Positions 1 to 8,947 of a DNA stretch of 64,000 bases are shown here, piece by piece (position 1 is the first letter of the stretch; each line of letters begins with the position of its first letter). A program made the translations under genes and the position numbers. Source of the stretch: Lentisphaerales bacterium (GTDB lineage Bacteria > Verrucomicrobiota > Lentisphaeria > Lentisphaerales > Lentisphaeraceae); the NCBI GenBank assembly GCA_022446985.1, contig JAKVBD010000006.1, positions 62,001 to 126,000 on the forward strand. Direction: 5' to 3'. The notes under the pieces were generated by a model. The model searched no databases. It was given only the letters and a program-made list of their open reading frames with translations, and had not been told where the DNA came from.

Positions 1-674
1 GACTGTAATTCATCTACGACTCTACTAATATCGCCTGTAGTTGATGATCCATCTGATATCAAAACTATACGTCCATTGCGCTCTTCGGGAATCATCGCCG
101 AAGCAAGTGAAAGCGCTTTTTCGACATCTGTGCCATCTTTGGGAAGACTGGTTAGTGAAGTAATTCTTTCGAAAGCAAATGCCTTTCTGGGAGGAAGCTC
201 AACTGACGCATCGTTACCAAACACCAATAAGCCCGCTTCATCTTTGGGTGGTCGGTCAGCCACTGTGTGAGCCATATATTGCAAAGCTTCATCGCGCATT
301 TCAGGGCCAATTGAGTCAGATAAGTCGACGGCATACATAACTGTCAGACCTTCATTTTCCTGAAGGGTACGAGGATCAGCTAATAAAGTGATGAAACAAC
401 CAGCCAAAAGAAGGCGGGTAAAAATAGCTGTTTGCAGGCGTTTTCCTAAAAGGCCCGAATAGCCTTGAATCCCCATCCACCAAAACCATGGTGTTATGAT
501 CGTTAACCAGAAAGCTTTTGGGTTAGAAAAAATAACTATTTTTGAAAAATAGAGCCAGAGAATAAATACTAAAAATAATGTCAAAAATAAAATTAATGAG
601 CCAAGCGAAGACCATGAAAAATCCTTCCTCTTAGGAAGAATGATCTGTTCTCCAAATTGTCGTAGTTTCTGCAT
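1..674 (-). CDS. VWA-domain membrane protein, C-terminus cut by window edge
   Basis: An open frame runs from an ATG at 674 off the left edge of the window, so only the first 224 residues are visible. The N-terminus has about two to three hydrophobic segments (a strong one near residues 25-45, another near 50-65 and a third around 90). These are followed by a von Willebrand A domain beginning near residue 112 with the metal-binding DLSDS (MIDAS) motif and a later ISDGSS strand. This layout, membrane helices followed by a VWA domain, is typical of BatA/BatB-like aerotolerance proteins and related envelope proteins. A GAGGG lies just upstream of the ATG. The exact family cannot be decided from the fragment. 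It faces the same way as the PepSY gene but is separated from it by about 120 bp. Confidence 0.75.
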   Translation of the reverse strand, partial: MQKLRQFGEQIILPKRKDFSWSSLGSLILFLTLFLVFILWLYFSKIVIFSNPKAFWLTIITPWFWWMGIQGYSGLLGKRLQTAIFTRLLLAGCFITLLADPRTLQENEGLTVMYAVDLSDSIGPEMRDEALQYMAHTVADRPPKDEAGLLVFGNDASVELPPRKAFAFERITSLTSLPKDGTDVEKALSLASAMIPEERNGRIVLISDGSSTTGDISRVVDELQ

Positions 675-792
675 GTAGCCCTCAAATTATGACATTCGAA
701 AATACTATAGCTTAACCCATATTAATTTCCCGTAGAATTGAGCATTATTAAAGCTGCTGTTTGAGGGCTAGCAAAAGCCCTCAAATAAAAGT

Positions 793-2211
793 TTAAGCTC
801 GGCGTTTCATCATGTTTCCGGTTACGGCAACAAAACCAATCAATACACAGAAAAGCATAAGGACAATATTCCTGCCATCCTTGCCCAGGAAATCGAGGAA
901 ATGGGCCTTGTGAAAGTAAGCGAAAGAAAAACCTTCTGCACTTTTTAAAGGGGTTACCTTCAAAGCCAGTTTCTGGCTGGAGGTTTCGACATAGACTCTT
1001 TCTGGAAAGTCTTTGAATGTCGCTTTCCAGACCTGGAGCCGTTTATTTACAAAACCATACTCACCAGCAAAACGGGTAATGAGCTTTAAGTCTTGAAGGT
1101 CTTCTGCTTTCTTACCCATAAATTCACTGGCCAGTAATGCAGCTGCGTCTGTTTCTGAAAGCTTTTTATCTTCTGTTAAGCTTAAGTAGTCAATAGTTTG
1201 TCGCACAGGAGAGCGTCGCTCCCGGCTATTAGCTCCTTCTCCTTTAGATTTTACCGGCGAGGCGTTGATGCTCCTGACAACTCGCAAATATTGCTCTCCA
1301 TTGATTATGGCTGTTGAGGCACCTCTTAAGCCTGACTTATTCTTTAACAGATCTGCAAAATTATTCTGCCACTTATCGAGATTCAAAGTAGGGGCTTTGG
1401 CAAAACCTTTTTTCATATTGACTGTCTTAACTGCCATATGAAACAAGCCACTGAAAGTCAGGCTGAAAATAACTATTGAAGAAGCTAAGCCTATGTAACG
1501 GTGCCACTGACGCATGCCGGTTCTTTTTTTCTTCCATGTTTTAAAGAAGAAAAGCAAACCTGTACTCGTTACAAATGCCAGGATCAACATAAAGACAGTC
1601 GTCACAATTAACTTAAAAACTGGATAATTATCCAAAACACTTAAATTGTGAAACAATTTAAAAGTCAAAGACATGCCATCTTTTAATTGATTGCCAACAG
1701 TTCCCAACCGCGAAGATCTTGTGTGAATGTAATAATCTTCGCCGTCAGCAAAACTTACCTTTTGAACGGGTAATAATCTATTAATAAACGGGTAACGATA
1801 ATTGAAAGAGTTCACTTGGCTGACACTTTCAACACCAATATCTTTCTGACTAAAATGCTTCGCCAAATAAGTGGCGTATTTATGATCTCCATCAGTCAAC
1901 TCTACTCCAGTCTTCGAATCTAGATATAGAGTTTGCTTACCAGAAGAAATTTGGTAATACTGACCTTCAGTAAAATTTACTAAACGAATAGCTTGAGCTT
2001 CTAATCCTTGAAGTTTTTTCAATATTTCCTCTACTGCAATCAGTTCCTCTCCTGAGATATTATTTACAGGAGGACGGAACTGAGCTGCCGATGGCCTCAC
2101 CCACCCCATAATGGGATGCATAAAGCCGGAAACAATCCAAAACAGACAAAGAATCAAAGCCGTCATACTTAACATTTTATGAAGCTTTAATAATTTCCCA
2201 GTATTCATCAT
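793..2211 (-). CDS. PepSY-associated transmembrane protein
   Basis: The 472-residue protein belongs to the PepSY_TM type. It has an N-terminal helix (HKMLSMTALILCLFW), a periplasmic PepSY-like region, a pair of central helices with RQWHRYIGLASS between them, a second periplasmic region, and a C-terminal helix (NIVLMLFCVLIGFVAVTGN) followed by KRRA. In this family the helix histidines are thought to bind haem, and several members are ferric-siderophore reductases. The gene starts 6 bp after the TonB receptor stop, so the two are almost certainly one operon. Residues about 317-339 (NASPVK...RRSPVRQ) look like an in-frame insertion of the genome's dispersed palindromic repeat. The transported metal or ligand is not known. 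Confidence 0.85.
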   Translation of the reverse strand: MMNTGKLLKLHKMLSMTALILCLFWIVSGFMHPIMGWVRPSAAQFRPPVNNISGEELIAVEEILKKLQGLEAQAIRLVNFTEGQYYQISSGKQTLYLDSKTGVELTDGDHKYATYLAKHFSQKDIGVESVSQVNSFNYRYPFINRLLPVQKVSFADGEDYYIHTRSSRLGTVGNQLKDGMSLTFKLFHNLSVLDNYPVFKLIVTTVFMLILAFVTSTGLLFFFKTWKKKRTGMRQWHRYIGLASSIVIFSLTFSGLFHMAVKTVNMKKGFAKAPTLNLDKWQNNFADLLKNKSGLRGASTAIINGEQYLRVVRSINASPVKSKGEGANSRERRSPVRQTIDYLSLTEDKKLSETDAAALLASEFMGKKAEDLQDLKLITRFAGEYGFVNKRLQVWKATFKDFPERVYVETSSQKLALKVTPLKSAEGFSFAYFHKAHFLDFLGKDGRNIVLMLFCVLIGFVAVTGNMMKRRA

Positions 2212-2217
2212 CTAACC

Positions 2218-4290
2218 CTAAAAACTGTATTCAAAACCAAGGTACATACTCTGTGGTTCCCCTGGACGATACGGTGTCGTTGAGCTGCTGGATGTGTAAG
2301 ACGTGTTGTGGCGATCTAAAATATTAATGAATCGGCCATAAACATTGAGCTTATCAGTAATTGGATATTGAGCACGAATATTCACCAGCTCATAACCTTT
2401 GTACTTGTCATCATTTTGAGAGTTTGTGTAGTAACTACCCATATTGATGACTTCAAGCTCAATGCTGCCACCTTTCATCCACTGTGGGTGATAATCTAAA
2501 ATGTAAGTTTGATAATACTTAGGAGCTCTTTCCAGTTCATTACCTTCCAATTCAGTCCCTTCTGGTGCACCAAAATAAGCCGATCTTCCAAGATCCCACT
2601 CTTCATATTTATGTTCTGACCAGCTTGAGCTGATCTTCAAATCCAACTCATCCGTTATCTCATACATCAAAGCCAGCTCAATCCCCTTGTGTGACGTCTC
2701 ACCATTATTACTGGCAAAGTCTCGGTCCGGGTTATCTGGATCCCGATAGGTAATGATGTCGTCTTTCTTCTCCATGTAATAAGCAGTTAAATTATAAAAA
2801 AGTTTATCCGTTAACTGGCCGCGAAGCCCGAGGTCAAAACTATCAATAGTAGTCGGTTCTAAGTCAACTGATTTCTCTGAAGCCGGTGCAGCAAAAAGTG
2901 AGCCAACAGATGGCGCTCTAAAACCCCTGCGGTAAGAACCGTAAAGCTGGTGCTTTTCTGCGTAGTCATAGATAAAACCAAACTTTGGAGAAAGTTGATC
3001 AAAGCTCACAGTGTCATCAGATATAGCATCTGGATCATTGAGCTCCTGATCAATTTCAAATTCGGCATAATCAAAGCGCAAGCCGAAATCTAAACGTAAC
3101 TTTTCATGAGGACTGGTTTCGAAGTGAACATAAGGTGAGTAACTTGTGTAAGACGACTCAAAGTCATATATCATATTTCCTGTTCGTGAGTAATCTACAA
3201 AGAAAACTCGACCATCAGAAAACTCACGATCCACGAAGGTTTCTTCAACTTCATATTCTCCAGGAGAATAATCAAAGTCAAAACCAACTACCAATAGAGA
3301 GTCCCATTTAGCAAAGTTCTTAGTATAATTCATCAAGGCTCCATAAGACTGAAAACCGCTGTCTCTAATTTCACCGGCACTCGACCATGGCGAGAGTTTC
3401 CAACTTGGAATTAGCCCATCGGTATAACTTTGACGGAAGTAAGGTGTAAAATTGATTTCCGATTCATCATTTAGATACTTAGTCATTTTGGCTGATAGTC
3501 GGAAAGACTCAACATCGCGACCTGGAATTTGATAATAGTTTTCTCTTGGATCGTGTTTCCAGTCTTCTTTTGATAATCCAGAAACTGATGATTGATCTAC
3601 GAAGTTATAAGAAGCTACAGTTTTCATCTCAAAATCTGCAGAAGGAGTCCACAACCACTGTCCAACAAAACTATGTCTAGTGTAATCTGAATAATCTCTC
3701 CAACCTTCAGAAAAAGTCTGATTTAGGTCAAATCTAAATGCGTGCTCTTTATTTAGGCGATCACCATAAGTAATCAGATGACGATACCATTCTGTTGTGC
3801 CGTATTCTGCACCTATTTTTAGCAGTTGTTCCTCCGGAATTTCTCCAGAAAGAACATTAATCACACCGTGCATCGCATCACTTCCATAAAGAGCCGAACC
3901 TGGGCCTCTGATAACTTCTATAGCACTTGCTTGTGGAACATTTATTTCACGTAAAGCATTGTGATTAAAGTAACCAGTAGAGCGTGTCGGAACGCCATTC
4001 TCTAGAAACAGATAATTTGCTCCTGTTGAGAGGTTATTGCGAATAGATGTAAAGTGAGACTCGCCGCCCAGGTTATTTATAATCACACCTGAAATGCGAT
4101 TAGTAACTTCAGAAGGGTGCGCCGGGCGGACCGTCTCTATTTCTTCACCTTCGATTTTTCCAATAGCAATACTGGAATCTGTTATCTTTTTTTCTTGACC
4201 TGTTGTAGTAATAACGAAAGTTTCGTTTTCGACTTTTTCTGCAATAGCAAATATGCACAGTAATAGCCATGCAAGGATAATTTTATTCAT
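2218..4290 (-). CDS. TonB-dependent outer-membrane receptor
   Basis: The 690-residue protein has a short signal peptide (residues 1-17). A plug domain follows at about residues 60-155 with the classic EVIRGPGSALYGSDAMHGVI signature, then a 22-strand-type barrel ending in an aromatic residue (GFEYSF), as outer-membrane proteins do. No clear TonB box can be named, but FVITTTGQ near residue 25 is in the right place. An AGGA sits 8 nt before the ATG. It would import a scarce ligand (siderophore, haem, vitamin or metal) using TonB energy. The downstream PepSY partner points to ferric-siderophore or metal uptake, which is inference. No Fur-like operator was recognised in the upstream 250 bp, which is filled with dispersed repeats. 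Confidence 0.93.
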   Translation of the reverse strand: MNKIILAWLLLCIFAIAEKVENETFVITTTGQEKKITDSSIAIGKIEGEEIETVRPAHPSEVTNRISGVIINNLGGESHFTSIRNNLSTGANYLFLENGVPTRSTGYFNHNALREINVPQASAIEVIRGPGSALYGSDAMHGVINVLSGEIPEEQLLKIGAEYGTTEWYRHLITYGDRLNKEHAFRFDLNQTFSEGWRDYSDYTRHSFVGQWLWTPSADFEMKTVASYNFVDQSSVSGLSKEDWKHDPRENYYQIPGRDVESFRLSAKMTKYLNDESEINFTPYFRQSYTDGLIPSWKLSPWSSAGEIRDSGFQSYGALMNYTKNFAKWDSLLVVGFDFDYSPGEYEVEETFVDREFSDGRVFFVDYSRTGNMIYDFESSYTSYSPYVHFETSPHEKLRLDFGLRFDYAEFEIDQELNDPDAISDDTVSFDQLSPKFGFIYDYAEKHQLYGSYRRGFRAPSVGSLFAAPASEKSVDLEPTTIDSFDLGLRGQLTDKLFYNLTAYYMEKKDDIITYRDPDNPDRDFASNNGETSHKGIELALMYEITDELDLKISSSWSEHKYEEWDLGRSAYFGAPEGTELEGNELERAPKYYQTYILDYHPQWMKGGSIELEVINMGSYYTNSQNDDKYKGYELVNIRAQYPITDKLNVYGRFINILDRHNTSYTSSSSTTPYRPGEPQSMYLGFEYSF

Positions 4291-4361
4291 TAATTTTCCT
4301 GAAAATAATAAATTTTGTTTTGAGAAAGGTATAAAAATATTAAGCGGTCTTAATTCTTAGT

Positions 4362-4460
4362 TATGCCGATTAACGATCGGCGCTCCCAGTAGCTATGGAA
4401 CTCCAAGCACCAGCTCGGCTAACACTACAGGTTAACGGCAAGTCATCGGCGCTCCCAGGG
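4362..4460. repeat. Dispersed palindromic repeat, two adjacent partial units
   Basis: This stretch contains GCCGATTAACGATCGGCGC followed by TCCCAG, and about 60 bp later a second TCATCGGCGCTCCCAG. The same core occurs at 6210-6239 (GCCGATTAACAATCGGCGC plus TCCCAG). The unit can fold on itself and lies between the cysteine-rich gene and the TonB receptor. It is probably a REP/MITE-like element of this genome. Confidence 0.7.
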
Positions 4461-4541
4461 ATTAGGGAAACCAAAGGATGCAAAGTCATTCATACCCAAA
4501 GATTCGCCTCATTTTTGTTGAGGCTATGTTAATGAAAAATA

Positions 4542-5093
4542 TTATCCCAGGATGGGAACTTTCAGGAGGTCTTCTGTAACAGTTTGAGGTGTGAACTTCT
4601 CTAAAGAGAACCACTCAGTTTCAGATAGATATTCTGAGCTGTATTCACAATCCTGCATTATATCCATAAGAAAACCTTGAGAAACCTGGAAACTGAAGAA
4701 CTCTTCAGATGAACAACGCCCTGGTAATAATAACTTTGAAGCGTTGCCTATATTCTTAGAAATAATCTCATCAACATTTTCTGCAAATATTTTAGGTTCC
4801 GGTTCTGAACTACAGCAACTTTTTACTTCAGGCTCAATCGCCATAACCGGATTGCAAATAATGGCCACGACCTGTGCTTCATCGACTTCACAACAGCAAT
4901 CTGTTAAACACTTAAAAGCAGTATCACACCCACAACCACTGCCTTTACATTTATAATCGTCAATAGTAATGCCAATTACAATTTTAGCAGCTTCAGTCAG
5001 TAAGTGGTCGCCATAAGTATTTGAAGATAGGATAAATAAGCCCAAAAAGTAAAGTGAAATCAGTTTTCGGTTTCGACTGAGAAAAAGTAACAT
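4542..5093 (-). CDS. Cysteine-rich secreted protein of unknown function
   Basis: The 183-residue protein has an N-terminal hydrophobic stretch (about residues 11-28) acting as signal peptide or anchor. A short cysteine cluster follows: CKGSGCGC, then CLTDCCC, a single C in IICNP, then KSCCSS. The C-terminal half has only two more cysteines (GRCSS and MQDCEY). The ATG immediately follows the rlmN stop (TAAATG), so it is translationally coupled to rlmN. No family was recognised. The cysteine spacing would suit metal binding or disulfide bonding outside the cytoplasm, and the next gene downstream is a TonB receptor, so a role in metal handling is possible but unproven. Confidence 0.7.
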   Translation of the reverse strand: MLLFLSRNRKLISLYFLGLFILSSNTYGDHLLTEAAKIVIGITIDDYKCKGSGCGCDTAFKCLTDCCCEVDEAQVVAIICNPVMAIEPEVKSCCSSEPEPKIFAENVDEIISKNIGNASKLLLPGRCSSEEFFSFQVSQGFLMDIMQDCEYSSEYLSETEWFSLEKFTPQTVTEDLLKVPILG

Positions 5094-6128
5094 TTACTTC
5101 TGATCCAAAACCGCCAACTGACCACAGGCGCCATCGATGTCGCGACCGAGGTTTTTACGGATTGTCGTACTTACGCCGTTTTTAATCAGATAATCTTTGA
5201 ACTTAACAGCATTTTCACGCGATGCTTGACGGTGAGCGGAATCTGTCTGATTGTAAACAATCAGGTTCACATGCAGAAGCTTACTTGGTTTAATTTTGTG
5301 GATAAGATCTACTAATTCGTCAGCATTCTTCAGAGAGTCATTTTCATCATCCAGAAGAATGTACTCTAAGAAAATCTTACGTTTCGTTTTAGCCAAATAG
5401 TGGGTTAGAGCTTCAGCTAATTTATCGAGCGGGAAATTGTCATTTACCGGCATCATACCGGATCTAAGGACATCGTTAGCTGCATGTAAAGAGATCGCCA
5501 GATTGACTTGCGGGAAGCGTTCTGCCATTTCATAGATTGGTTTTAGTAGCCCAGATGTCGAAATAGATATGTGCCTGGAACCCATATTAAAAGTTTCTGG
5601 GTTCTTTAATTCATCGACACTTTTAAAAACTTTTGTTTTGTTATGGAAAGGTTCTCCCATACCCATGTAAACGACGTTATTCAGACGGGCATCGATGCCA
5701 TTCTTCTTGATAAATTGACGCCAAAAAAGAACCTGATCAGAAATCTCTTCACTACTTAAATTTCTAAGCAATCCCATGGTACCAGTCGCACAAAATGTAC
5801 AAGCCATGGCACATCCGACTTGCGAACTGATACAAGCTGTCCAATGGTCCGGTTTAGGGCTCATAAGAACACTTTCGATAATGCGGCCATCCTCAAGCTT
5901 CAGAAGAGCTTTATAAGTTCTTTTATCTGATGACTTATATATTTTGTGTTCTTCGAGACAAAGAATTGGTTGTTCTTCTTTGAGCTTTTCGCGCAGATCT
6001 TTTTTGAGAGTACTGACTTCATCATATGAAGAAACATGTTTATTGAATATCGCATCTTTCAGCTGGTTCGCACGGAACTTCTGAAGTCCGTAGTCGCTGA
6101 TGATTTTTTCTATTCTTTCACTATCCAT
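5094..6128 (-). CDS. rlmN: Dual-specificity RNA methyltransferase RlmN
   Basis: This is a radical-SAM enzyme that makes 2-methyladenosine at A2503 of 23S rRNA and A37 of some tRNAs. The radical-SAM cluster motif CAMACTFC is present in the middle of the protein, preceded by SSQVGC. MGMGEPFHN and SISTSG follow, and the C-terminal CGQLA carries the second catalytic cysteine. The ATG at 6128 gives MDSERIEKI, a normal RlmN beginning, with a purine-rich GAAGAAAGAA just upstream. A longer open frame to 6206 exists, but its extra 26 residues (including RGTGVSPVI) are translated dispersed repeat and should not be annotated. The stop overlaps the start region of the cysteine-rich gene as TAAATG. Confidence 0.95.
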   Translation of the reverse strand: MDSERIEKIISDYGLQKFRANQLKDAIFNKHVSSYDEVSTLKKDLREKLKEEQPILCLEEHKIYKSSDKRTYKALLKLEDGRIIESVLMSPKPDHWTACISSQVGCAMACTFCATGTMGLLRNLSSEEISDQVLFWRQFIKKNGIDARLNNVVYMGMGEPFHNKTKVFKSVDELKNPETFNMGSRHISISTSGLLKPIYEMAERFPQVNLAISLHAANDVLRSGMMPVNDNFPLDKLAEALTHYLAKTKRKIFLEYILLDDENDSLKNADELVDLIHKIKPSKLLHVNLIVYNQTDSAHRQASRENAVKFKDYLIKNGVSTTIRKNLGRDIDGACGQLAVLDQK

Positions 6129-6152
6129 GTTTCTTCTTTCTTCACAATATTT

Positions 6153-6242
6153 AATTACCGGCGAGACGCCGGTACCTCTATGGAACGCTGAGCTCCAGCT
6201 CGGCATACATTATTGCCGATTAACAATCGGCGCTCCCAGCAC
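6153..6242. repeat. Dispersed palindromic repeat upstream of rlmN
   Basis: It contains TTACCGGCGAGACGCCGG, then GAGCTCCAGCTCGGCAT, then GCCGATTAACAATCGGCGC followed by TCCCAG. The first part, read on the minus strand, encodes the GTGVSPVI peptide seen at many PVC-type repeat loci. Related fragments occur at 4362-4460, 45305-45385 and inside the PepSY gene (1207-1262). Confidence 0.75.
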
Positions 6243-6277
6243 GCAAAGAGTACCTTAGATTTAAAGGAGGGCAAGAG

Positions 6278-7078
6278 CTAAAGAGCTAAAACTCTACTGG
6301 TTTCCTCACCTCTTCCTTCAATCGATATTTTATCCCGGGCAATCTCCATAATGGCATAGGCATTTGTTTTACTCTCAACCATGCCTTTATAAGTTACATA
6401 GTGCTTTCCATTTTCGACTAAATAAGCCCCTTCATGGTGATGACCATTCATCCAAAAGCGAACATTTTCAAACCTGCTAATCAACTGGTGCACTTCAAAG
6501 GCATTCCATAAAGTAAAACGGCTTTCAGGAATGATTGGGAAATGACAAAAAATACCGATATCCTTGCCCTCTTCTTCCGCAGCGATTAAACGTTTTTCAA
6601 ACCATGAAAGTTGTTTTTCTGAGATAGCTCCATTCCACCATTCCGATAAACCATACAATGAATCGAAAAATTCCTGGCTTTGTTTATGAGCCATGGAATT
6701 TTCAGGATGGGAATTCAGACTGAGATCATTGCCATCGAGAAAGATAAGTTCCCAGCCATTTTGATAAAAACTATAGTACCTCGAAGGCATTTTGAGTTTA
6801 AGAGGAATTTCTGCTTTCTCAGAATCATCGACGATGTAGTCATGATTCCCCAATACACTATGAATCGGTGGTTTCAGTTCTTCTAAGATATCCAGAACGG
6901 GTTTGTATGATCGCATGTCTTTATTTATCAAATCTCCAAGCTGCACAACAAAATCAACAGCCTCTGAATTAAAATAACGAACTGCTTCTTCTAACTTTTT
7001 GAGGGAGTCACGATAGCGGCATTTATTGTAGTTATCTTCATCGCCATACTGGATGTCTGCTAAAATTCCGATTCTCAA
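6278..7078 (-). CDS. Metallophosphoesterase, ADPRibase-Mn-like
   Basis: The 266-residue protein is a calcineurin-like phosphoesterase. It has all the metal-ligand blocks: ADIQYGD at the N-terminus, LGDL, GNHD, a later HFP, and NGHHH near the C-terminus. The ADIQYGD opening and the length are characteristic of the Mn-dependent ADP-ribose/CDP-alcohol diphosphatase branch, so hydrolysis of ADP-ribose-like nucleotides is the best guess. It has no signal peptide and is cytoplasmic. It stands alone: the repeat at 6153-6242 separates it from rlmN, and the next gene upstream is on the other strand. Confidence 0.85.
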   Translation of the reverse strand: MRIGILADIQYGDEDNYNKCRYRDSLKKLEEAVRYFNSEAVDFVVQLGDLINKDMRSYKPVLDILEELKPPIHSVLGNHDYIVDDSEKAEIPLKLKMPSRYYSFYQNGWELIFLDGNDLSLNSHPENSMAHKQSQEFFDSLYGLSEWWNGAISEKQLSWFEKRLIAAEEEGKDIGIFCHFPIIPESRFTLWNAFEVHQLISRFENVRFWMNGHHHEGAYLVENGKHYVTYKGMVESKTNAYAIMEIARDKISIEGRGEETSRVLAL

Positions 7079-7168
7079 AGTGTTTTCCTATACAAGTATG
7101 CTTATAATAATATATGCCTCAGTGAGCTGGGCAATAATTTTACTTAAGAAAGATATAGATTCGGGGTT

Positions 7169-7507
7169 ATGAGTAAAGCGACACTACCACTTTTAATTAT
7201 CGCTACTGGCATAGGTTGGCTTCTTAGTACGAACAATGTTATGCCTGGAGTTGACTGGGCCTGGGTGCTTGTTTTTGCAACTGTAGGAATACTGGCTTTA
7301 GTTACCAAAATCTCACGCTTTTCTGTAGTCTTTGGCCCTATGATGCTTCTTTCTTCAGTTCTTATGGTTCTTATGCAATCTAAACGAATAGCTGTGGATC
7401 AGGCACTGCCTGTATTAGTCATCGCTCTTGGAGTTTTTATGCTCGTTGCCAGATCTATGAAGTTTGGTAATGAAAAAATTGAAGAAAACCAGGAAACTGA
7501 AAACTGA
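7169..7507 (+). CDS. Small four-helix membrane protein, unknown
   Basis: The 112-residue protein is mostly hydrophobic, with helices near residues 5-22, 30-45, 50-67 and 80-97, and a charged C-terminal tail (GNEKIEENQETEN). It resembles the LiaI/LiaF-type or DUF5668-like small membrane domains only in layout. The gene is a single plus-strand unit between minus-strand genes. No function can be given. Confidence 0.6.
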   Translation: MSKATLPLLIIATGIGWLLSTNNVMPGVDWAWVLVFATVGILALVTKISRFSVVFGPMMLLSSVLMVLMQSKRIAVDQALPVLVIALGVFMLVARSMKFGNEKIEENQETEN

Positions 7508-7542
7508 CTGCTATCCACTAATTACTGATTACAAACTTCTAA

Positions 7543-8505
7543 CTACTGAGTCCTCGGCCCGTAAGTAATTTCTGAAATTTTAATTTCTGGCTCAGGTAAT
7601 GACTCACCTGCCAAAAAGGTTTTTAAGAGACTTTCTGCTTCTGGCAACTTATCTTCACCATCAAGCCAATGAATATCGGTCCCTGCTTTCTCTATTTTTC
7701 GAAACCAGATATCCTGACGCTTAGCAAACTTTCGAATGCGAATAAGCAATTCATCAAAGGCTTGTTCTTTAGTAATTTCACCTAAAAGAAAACGGCTTAC
7801 AGCACGGTATTCCAAACCGAACCATTGAAGTCTTTGATGTGAAACACCTTCAGAAAGAAGTCTTTCACACTCATCAATCATTGGTAACCAACGGGCTTCT
7901 AAACGTGACTCTATGCGCTGATGAACAACTTTGCGGTGCCAATATGGGCCAATTACTAAAAACTCGGATTCAGGTAAAGCTTCTTGAGGTTTAGAGTCCT
8001 GAGCTTCGGCAATCTGAATACCGCGGATGACCCTCTCTTTTTGAGTGAGGTCTGTCGTCTCATAGATTTCAGGTGACTTCTTCTTGAGAGCAGCAACAAG
8101 TTCTTCTATCGGCTTCTTGAGAAGTTCTTCTTCTCGAGCTTTGTCACGTTTCTCTCCAGCAAGCTCATAATCGCGTAAAAGCATATCGAGATAAAGTGCA
8201 GTGCCACCACAGACAATTGGCAGCTTATTTCTCGAAATAATATCTTTAAAAGCCTTTATGTAGTCTTCTCTCCAGGTAAAAAGGCTATAGTCATCATTTG
8301 GATCCACAACATCGATGATATGGTGAGGAACTGGCTCGCCACCTTTATGGTATTCATCTAAATCTTTACCCGTGCCATAATCAAGTCCGCGGTAAAGCTG
8401 ACGAGAATCTGCACTGATTATCTCACCATCAAACTTTCGAGCCAACTGAACGGCTAACTTAGTTTTACCAGTAGCTGTTGGGGCGGTGATGATAAGGGCT
8501 TTCAT
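7543..8505 (-). CDS. miaA: tRNA dimethylallyltransferase
   Basis: The enzyme transfers a dimethylallyl group to the N6 of A37 in tRNAs reading codons that start with U. The P-loop APTATGKT sits at the N-terminus, followed by SADSRQLYRGLDYGTGKD, the variant of the family's DSxQVYRGMDIGT block. GGTALYLDMLL follows, and the arginine/lysine-rich C-terminal part (RIRKFAKRQDIWFRK) matches the RQxxWF tRNA-binding block. At 320 residues it is of usual length. It lies about 100 bp downstream of ppiC on the same strand. Confidence 0.94.
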   Translation of the reverse strand: MKALIITAPTATGKTKLAVQLARKFDGEIISADSRQLYRGLDYGTGKDLDEYHKGGEPVPHHIIDVVDPNDDYSLFTWREDYIKAFKDIISRNKLPIVCGGTALYLDMLLRDYELAGEKRDKAREEELLKKPIEELVAALKKKSPEIYETTDLTQKERVIRGIQIAEAQDSKPQEALPESEFLVIGPYWHRKVVHQRIESRLEARWLPMIDECERLLSEGVSHQRLQWFGLEYRAVSRFLLGEITKEQAFDELLIRIRKFAKRQDIWFRKIEKAGTDIHWLDGEDKLPEAESLLKTFLAGESLPEPEIKISEITYGPRTQ

Positions 8506-8520
8506 AAAGAGACGTTTCAG

Positions 8521-8600
8521 GAAAAAGGTTGGAGGTTACAGGTTGGGGGGGCAAGGATCAGTGATCAGTTACTGATAACTAAAAACTGACCACTAATAAG
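8521..8600. repeat. Short low-complexity/stuttering repeat
   Basis: The stretch holds GGTTGGAGGTTACAGGTTGG and then stuttering ATCAGTGATCAGTTACTGAT. It lies between ppiC and miaA, contains no open frame and looks like an intergenic simple repeat. A related CTAATTACTGATTAC lies at 7516-7532 on the other side of miaA. Confidence 0.45.
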
Positions 8601-8607
8601 TCACCAA

Positions 8608-8886
8608 TTAAGAACGGCTAGTTACTTCAAGTAGGTGATAACCGAACTGAGTCTTAACTGGACCTAGAACTTTACCGACTTCACCATTAAAAACGACCTG
8701 ATCGAATTCTTTAACCATTTGACCCGGGCCAAATGTACCCAGTTCACCACCCTGAGCACCGGATGGACATAGAGAGTTACCTTTGGCAACTTCAGCGAAG
8801 TCAACACCACCCTCAATTTCTTTTTTAAGCTCAAGACAAACTTCTTCGTTGTCAACTAGAATGTGACGTGCACTTGCTTGTGGCAT
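8608..8886 (-). CDS. ppiC: Parvulin-type peptidyl-prolyl isomerase
   Basis: The 92-residue single-domain parvulin catalyses cis-trans isomerisation of prolyl bonds. ARHILV at the N-terminus, the FAEVAKGNSLCPSG block, GGELGTFGPGQMV and the C-terminal TQFGYHLLEV are the parvulin signatures. The ATG at 8886 is chosen because an AAGGAG lies 6 nt before it; the upstream TTG two codons earlier would abut that ribosome site. It has no signal peptide, so it is cytoplasmic like E. coli PpiC. It follows secG after a terminator. Confidence 0.93.
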   Translation of the reverse strand: MPQASARHILVDNEEVCLELKKEIEGGVDFAEVAKGNSLCPSGAQGGELGTFGPGQMVKEFDQVVFNGEVGKVLGPVKTQFGYHLLEVTSRS

Positions 8887-8906
8887 ATTCAACTCCTTAT
8901 TTTTGC

Positions 8907-8933
8907 AAAAAAAAAGCCGGACTGAGCCGGCTT
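8907..8933 (-). terminator. Rho-independent terminator of secG
   Basis: The stem AAGCCGG/CCGGCTT (7 bp, 6-nt loop) is followed on the minus strand by a run of nine T. It lies directly after the secG stop and before ppiC. Confidence 0.85.
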
Positions 8934-8947
8934 AGAAAGTGTAAGAC

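Noticed and set aside
76-270. Plus-strand frame of 64 residues at the left edge
   Set aside because: It is antisense to the VWA-domain gene, whose frame is continuous and carries a DLSDS motif.
4291-4541. Possible Fur-type operator before the TonB receptor
   Set aside because: No GATAATGATAATC-like palindrome was found; the stretch consists of dispersed repeats and AT-rich DNA.
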